Shown: positions 25,353-28,984 of the stretch, one piece after another
How the letters are laid out: every line of letters starts with the position of its first letter
How positions within the stretch are numbered: the first letter of the stretch is position 1
Virus record (IMG/VR): IMGVR_UViG_3300025466_000135
Location: 1-28,984 of that record
Direction: 5' to 3' (one strand)
Source: a virus
Length of the DNA: 28,984 bases
Translations under genes and position numbers: made by a program
Notes under the pieces: generated by a model
Databases searched by the model: none
Seen by the model: the letters and a program-made list of their open reading frames with translations, nothing else
What the model was told of the DNA's origin: nothing

Positions 25353-28158
25353 ATCTTTCACGTAGCCAGTTCCATTCAAAGCTAAGTTTTAGCTTTTTGT
25401 AATCTCCCCCAACTTCATTATAGTAAGCAACAGCATCCGTTGACCCACGGATACTCCAATTAGCAAAGTCTCCTTCGGCAACTGTTAACCACGTATTAAG
25501 TCTATGCTCTGTTTCCAAAGTGGGCTGTATTTCCATAAAGTATTTTAATTTAACTACTTCACGGAAAGCAGTACGCCATGTCATCCAAGGACTTTGATTA
25601 TAGTGTGCTATACCAGACAAGATAGGAACTACTTCGTGAGGTTGGCTTAATGTAAAGTCAATACCAGGATCATTGTTTTCTAATACTAATCTCTTGTTAT
25701 AAGCAATAACACCTTGATGTCCGTATTCCAATCCATTTACAGGATTACGACTATTAAAGATATAGTGTTTAGGTTCTTGGAAGTAATCTGGTTTCCATTC
25801 TGTCCAGGGAAATTGATTGCCTAATACTTCTAACTTAGCAAACACAGCAAAGAACCACGGTGTGCTACTTTGTCGTGCGGCTTCTTGATAAGCGGCAGTA
25901 CGTCCATTTACACCACGTACCCATTTTGCCTTATAGTTACTTTGGTAACACAAATGCTCATACCATTTTTCTTCATCTGGTTCCCCGTTACTAATGTAGA
26001 CTATATCAAGTTCGTATTGGCCCCCTAAGTAGTCATTAATCATCACTCCCGTGTCCTCAATGTAGGGATAATCGTAGATTTGCGACACTAAATCAGCCTT
26101 AATATCTCGAGGTACGGCCACAGTAGCACCCGCACGTGAAAGACGGTCTACAACTCGGTCTTTCTTAGCCCATAAGCAAGGTACATAATGGATCTGTAAA
26201 TCCTTTTGGTTCGTGAATACCACATAGGGAGTGGTAAACTTGTAGTTCTTAATTTCGGTAATTAAGTCATCTGTATAGTATTGATGTACAGGAACTGGAA
26301 AACGTTCTACTCGTTGATCTTCGCAGTAATTGATTACATTAAACCAATCTAGTAATTCCAATTCAATCATTTGCTTCTTAAATGATTCTACGTGTATATA
26401 GAATGTATCACCACGTTCTTGGTTACCGCTAGGGAATACGTGTATCATTTCACGTTGCCATGGTTCCGGTTCCCACGTAAAATCAAACTGTGAGTAATCG
26501 CATACTGAGTTAATGATCCAAACGTATTCTGTTTCTGCTGTGGCCATAATACGCTTAAACGTATCCAAGTAGTTGTCTACAAAACGTGTTTTAATTATAT
26601 AAGCATCTGTAATAACATCTGCACGTAGGTATTCAAATTGATGTTGGCTTACGTCATTGCCGTGATCAACATAGTAAACATTATATCTGTTTTCTGCACG
26701 AGCAACAACTTGATCTGTAACAAAGTTTAGGTTAGGAAACTCTTCTAATCCTTTAGCCCACTGAGCATGTCGTTCAAATTCATTACGATTAATAAGGAAC
26801 GTATCAGACCACTTTTGGTGCTGGCTAGGGAATACATGGGTCATGTAGCTTTGCCAAGGTTGGGCATGCCATGCAAAGTCAAAGTTGGCATAATCGTATT
26901 CGCTACTAACGACCCAAAACTTATTTGTTTGACTACGGGTAACACAACGCTGTACAGTATCCATAATTGTGTTAGCATAACGAATCTTTTGTATGTTAGG
27001 ATATTGTGCTTTTAATAAGTCGTACTTTGTTTGTGCAGTATCGTTACCCTTGTCTAAGAAGAATATGTCTAGGACTTCTAATGCGTGTTTATGTTGCCCA
27101 CGAACAGGAATATCTCCAGCAAACTTAATTTCTGTAGCACCTGCGACAGTATATGTTAAGCCAACACTAGCTTGCCAGTCTGTACCAAAATGGTATATGT
27201 AAGGTGGGTCCTTAGGATGTGGTACCCAACTAAAGTCTACGCTATCAACATTTACTTCTTCTGGAACCGCCCAGGGCGCCATGTCAACTAGAGTTTCTGC
27301 TACTAAGTCGCCGGTGTACTTTTCCTGTGTAGCACCAGGTACATGATACTCGGGGCCGCCTTCACTGTTCCATACTGTAGGAAACTTATAAATGAATGGA
27401 GGATCCTTAGGATGCGGGCGCCAGCTAAAATCAAATGTTGCTTGATTTATATTGTTGGGTATTACCCAATGTTCCATGTCCGCACGTGTTTTAGCAACAA
27501 AGTCATTGACATATTTGTCACCGGTGGAGTTGGGCATACGACGTACAGGACCGCCAATGTTATCCCAATTCCATTGTACAGGAAAGTGATAATTTAATGC
27601 AGGATCTAATACGTTAGGATGCCATGTACGATCAACTGTACTAGGATCTATATTATCGGGTATCGACCAGTTGCCGTGTTCAATAGACTGTACAGTAAAC
27701 CCATCTGTAAGTTTGACATCTGTTGCACCCGAGACTGTATACGTTACTCCACTAGCACTTTGATGTTGGCTAGGAAAATGATATATGTAAGGAGGGCTAG
27801 CAGGATCTGGACTCCAACGAAGATCAACTGTACTAGGATCTATGTAATCAGGTATTGCAAAGCAAGCGGGATCGCCTAATCTATGTACTGCTTCTGCGTG
27901 ATAGTGTAAGTCGGCTGTGGGATTTTGTGTTAAGTAAACATTGCCATTGGGTTGATGTTGATCGGCCCATACGTGTGTATAGTGCGCTTCCCACGGAACG
28001 GGTACATATTCAAAGTTGAAGCCTGTGTAATCATTGCCCCCATAAATAAACCAGTAGTGACGAGTTCTACTACGACGTGCGGCATCGGCAAGATCTGTTG
28101 CACTTTGTTCAAATGCAAACAATCCCGGTTTTGGCCCTAAATAAAAAACATCAAACAT
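25333..28158 (-). CDS. Large repeat protein with degenerate glycosyltransferase-like C-terminal domain
   Basis: 941 residues. Three type-B units share (V/I)(F/Y)(Y/F)(V/L)...GN, W-hydrophobic-...-DY...F-F, then PW...HV(F/W).S/D.HQ at about 2-77, 361-461 and 491-593. Four type-A units of about 64 residues lie at 99-352. Residues 600-715 form a linker domain. Residues 716-870 (DIVYISNGEPDEEKW, VNGRTAAYQEAARQSSTPWFF, NPVNGLEYGHQGVIAY, WMTWRTAFREVVKL) resemble the GT-A-like domain found in giant proteins of marine T4-like phages. A DxD metal motif is not seen after TPWFF (AVFAKLE follows), so transferase activity is doubtful. It may scaffold glycan enzymes or be a surface protein. The only long reverse-strand gene besides the homing endonuclease. 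Confidence 0.72.
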   Translation of the reverse strand: MFDVFYLGPKPGLFAFEQSATDLADAARRSRTRHYWFIYGGNDYTGFNFEYVPVPWEAHYTHVWADQHQPNGNVYLTQNPTADLHYHAEAVHRLGDPACFAIPDYIDPSTVDLRWSPDPASPPYIYHFPSQHQSASGVTYTVSGATDVKLTDGFTVQSIEHGNWSIPDNIDPSTVDRTWHPNVLDPALNYHFPVQWNWDNIGGPVRRMPNSTGDKYVNDFVAKTRADMEHWVIPNNINQATFDFSWRPHPKDPPFIYKFPTVWNSEGGPEYHVPGATQEKYTGDLVAETLVDMAPWAVPEEVNVDSVDFSWVPHPKDPPYIYHFGTDWQASVGLTYTVAGATEIKFAGDIPVRGQHKHALEVLDIFFLDKGNDTAQTKYDLLKAQYPNIQKIRYANTIMDTVQRCVTRSQTNKFWVVSSEYDYANFDFAWHAQPWQSYMTHVFPSQHQKWSDTFLINRNEFERHAQWAKGLEEFPNLNFVTDQVVARAENRYNVYYVDHGNDVSQHQFEYLRADVITDAYIIKTRFVDNYLDTFKRIMATAETEYVWIINSVCDYSQFDFTWEPEPWQREMIHVFPSGNQERGDTFYIHVESFKKQMIELELLDWFNVINYCEDQRVERFPVPVHQYYTDDLITEIKNYKFTTPYVVFTNQKDLQIHYVPCLWAKKDRVVDRLSRAGATVAVPRDIKADLVSQIYDYPYIEDTGVMINDYLGGQYELDIVYISNGEPDEEKWYEHLCYQSNYKAKWVRGVNGRTAAYQEAARQSSTPWFFAVFAKLEVLGNQFPWTEWKPDYFQEPKHYIFNSRNPVNGLEYGHQGVIAYNKRLVLENNDPGIDFTLSQPHEVVPILSGIAHYNQSPWMTWRTAFREVVKLKYFMEIQPTLETEHRLNTWLTVAEGDFANWSIRGSTDAVAYYNEVGGDYKKLKLSFEWNWLRERFNLSKP
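27103..27864 (-). repeat. Four tandem ~64-residue coding repeats in the 941-residue protein
   Basis: Repeats begin near residues 99, 162, 229 and 294. The consensus core is W.IP..I...T.DF.W.P.P.DPP.IYHFP followed by G..Y.V.GAT..K. The third and fourth units are the most alike (PHPKDPPFIYKFP and PHPKDPPYIYHFG); the second is the most diverged (HPNVLDPALNYHFP). Nucleotide similarity is also visible, for example repeated GGATCC/GGATGC-type stretches around 27390-27420 and 27200-27230. Confidence 0.75.
28138..28143 (+). promoter_or_regulatory. Putative late promoter (CCTAAATA) inside the divergent gene
   Basis: TAAATA, preceded by CC, lies 13 bases before ATG 28157 and inside the first codons of the reverse-strand 941-residue gene. 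Expected +1 near 28150 would leave about seven bases of leader. It is the fourth TAAATA site placed just before a start in this window. Confidence 0.4.
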
Positions 28159-28984
28159 GTATAACTTATCCCAACATTACGAAAATATATATCGATACCT
28201 ACAGACTATTATAGCAGATCCTAGGGTAGCTTCGCTACATCCTTTTGGGTCAACTCAACCAGAAAACCTAGAAATTATGCGTAGTTCGTCCGAACCAGAT
28301 CCGTTACCTGGCAGAGATCCCTATAATAGAGGACCATTGTTTATGTTCCAGGATCAAGAACCACTTGATGCACACTACAATAAACCCATTTTTGATCATT
28401 TATTAAACACCAATAACCCACCATACATATTAGTTAGCACCGAACGTGATAGCGTAGATAAAGAACAAATTCTAAAAGACTATCCATTTGCCAGCATTGA
28501 TTATTTCTTTCATATATTTGCAGCTGCCGATTGGTATCGCGGACATCAATATCTTCCTGGTATTGTTGCACCAGCTGATCGCCAACTAAAAAAAACATAT
28601 ATTACATTTAATCGACTAACTAGCAGTCGTAGAGTATATCGTAGCTTACTTGTTAACGAACTTTATAAAAACAATTTATTAGATGCAGGCTATGTCAGTT
28701 ACAGTAAAGAATGCCCAGATGGTACATCATATAAAGATAGTCTTAGAACTCCTGTCCCCGAATATGCAATCCCTAAAGAATTAATTGAGGAAGCTATTAC
28801 TAATATTAACCAGCTACCTGAACTTAGAATTGACTTTGCCGAAGATGATTATATTCCTAATCAAAGTATGATGCTAAGTCCGTTAGACAAACTAATGGAA
28901 AGTTTTGTATTCTTAGTAACAGAAACTTGTTTTTGGCAAAGTAAAACTCACTTAACTGAAAAGATTTTTAAACCTATTGTGTTG
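28157..28984 (+). CDS. Glycosyltransferase-like phage protein (3' end outside the window)
   Basis: 276 codons open to the window edge. The N-terminal region has PLFMFQDQEPLDAHYN, followed by a strand ILVSTERDS, FFHIFAAADWYRGHQYLPG, and KKTYITFNRLTSSRRVYRSL with an Arg-rich stretch. Near the cut, FVFLVTETCFWQSKTHLTEK is the kind of segment (T/S)E...(F/L)TEK..KP found in GT10/exostosin-like and related GT-B transferases, where it contacts the nucleotide-sugar. I recall close relatives in marine T4-like phages. Its ATG shares the sequence CATG with the start of the divergent gene. A role in glycan transfer fits the nearby epimerase and aminotransferase. Confidence 0.75.
   Translation, partial: MYNLSQHYENIYRYLQTIIADPRVASLHPFGSTQPENLEIMRSSSEPDPLPGRDPYNRGPLFMFQDQEPLDAHYNKPIFDHLLNTNNPPYILVSTERDSVDKEQILKDYPFASIDYFFHIFAAADWYRGHQYLPGIVAPADRQLKKTYITFNRLTSSRRVYRSLLVNELYKNNLLDAGYVSYSKECPDGTSYKDSLRTPVPEYAIPKELIEEAITNINQLPELRIDFAEDDYIPNQSMMLSPLDKLMESFVFLVTETCFWQSKTHLTEKIFKPIVL

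Noticed and set aside
27952-28140. Forward-strand open frames opposite the 941-residue gene
   Set aside because: They are antisense shadows with cysteine-rich, unpatterned translations, while the reverse frame is long and clearly repetitive protein.
1-28984. tRNA genes, CRISPR arrays, insertion sequences and integrase attachment sites
   Set aside because: I looked for T-loop-like GTTCGA segments with acceptor pairing, spaced direct repeats and transposase frames and found none that hold up by eye.

Overview
The window reads as a segment of a tailed-phage genome, most likely a T4-superfamily myovirus of the cyanophage/pelagiphage type infecting an aquatic Gram-negative bacterium. The reasons are: densely packed genes with ATGA or TAATG junctions; an AT-rich composition; a T4 RNase H-like flap exonuclease, a dihydrofolate reductase and a ThyA; a free-standing GIY-YIG homing endonuclease; putative T4-late-type promoters (TAAATA core); a phage lipoprotein; and many small proteins that I recall, from memory only, as conserved in marine T4-like phages. 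No capsid, tail, portal or terminase gene and no tRNA is visible. Host and taxonomy are inference.

Layout. 1-2361: end of an upstream gene, a membrane protein, a conserved phage protein and two SGNH-hydrolase-like proteins. 2379-4262: 5'-3' exonuclease followed by four tiny membrane proteins in one overlapping run. 4259-5988: conserved small phage proteins. 6028-11204: a four-gene block of SF2 helicase, N6-adenine-type DNA methyltransferase, a second SAM-binding methyltransferase-like protein without a catalytic motif, and an ABC-ATPase/GNAT fusion, closed by a strong terminator. 11332-12265: small genes around a highly structured RNA of about 110 nt. 12342-17397: a MoxR-type AAA+ ATPase and a metallopeptidase-like/vWA protein, separated by a reverse-strand homing endonuclease and seven small genes (one a lipoprotein). 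17394-20099: small conserved proteins, one behind a hairpin that hides its ribosome-binding site. 20096-22599: folA and thyA with two SGNH-like genes between them. 22596-28984: another SGNH protein, a sugar-nucleotide epimerase, a DegT aminotransferase, a reverse-strand 941-residue repeat protein with a glycosyltransferase-like C-terminus, and a divergent glycosyltransferase-like gene cut by the window end.

Regulation is unusually legible. Eight promoters share a sigma70-like layout (TTGACC or a relative, 17-bp spacer containing AATTC, TATAAT). Three lie so close to the next ATG that the transcript would have a 0-3 nt leader; the rest give leaders with good Shine-Dalgarno sites. Four separate sites with a TAAATA core look like late promoters. 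The points most worth following are the helicase/methyltransferase/ABC-GNAT block as a possible DNA-modification system, the double-pseudoknot RNA at 11609-11719, the Shine-Dalgarno hairpin with an embedded late promoter at 18764-18804, and the five-member SGNH family, in which one member looks like an in-frame 143-codon deletion copy of its neighbour.
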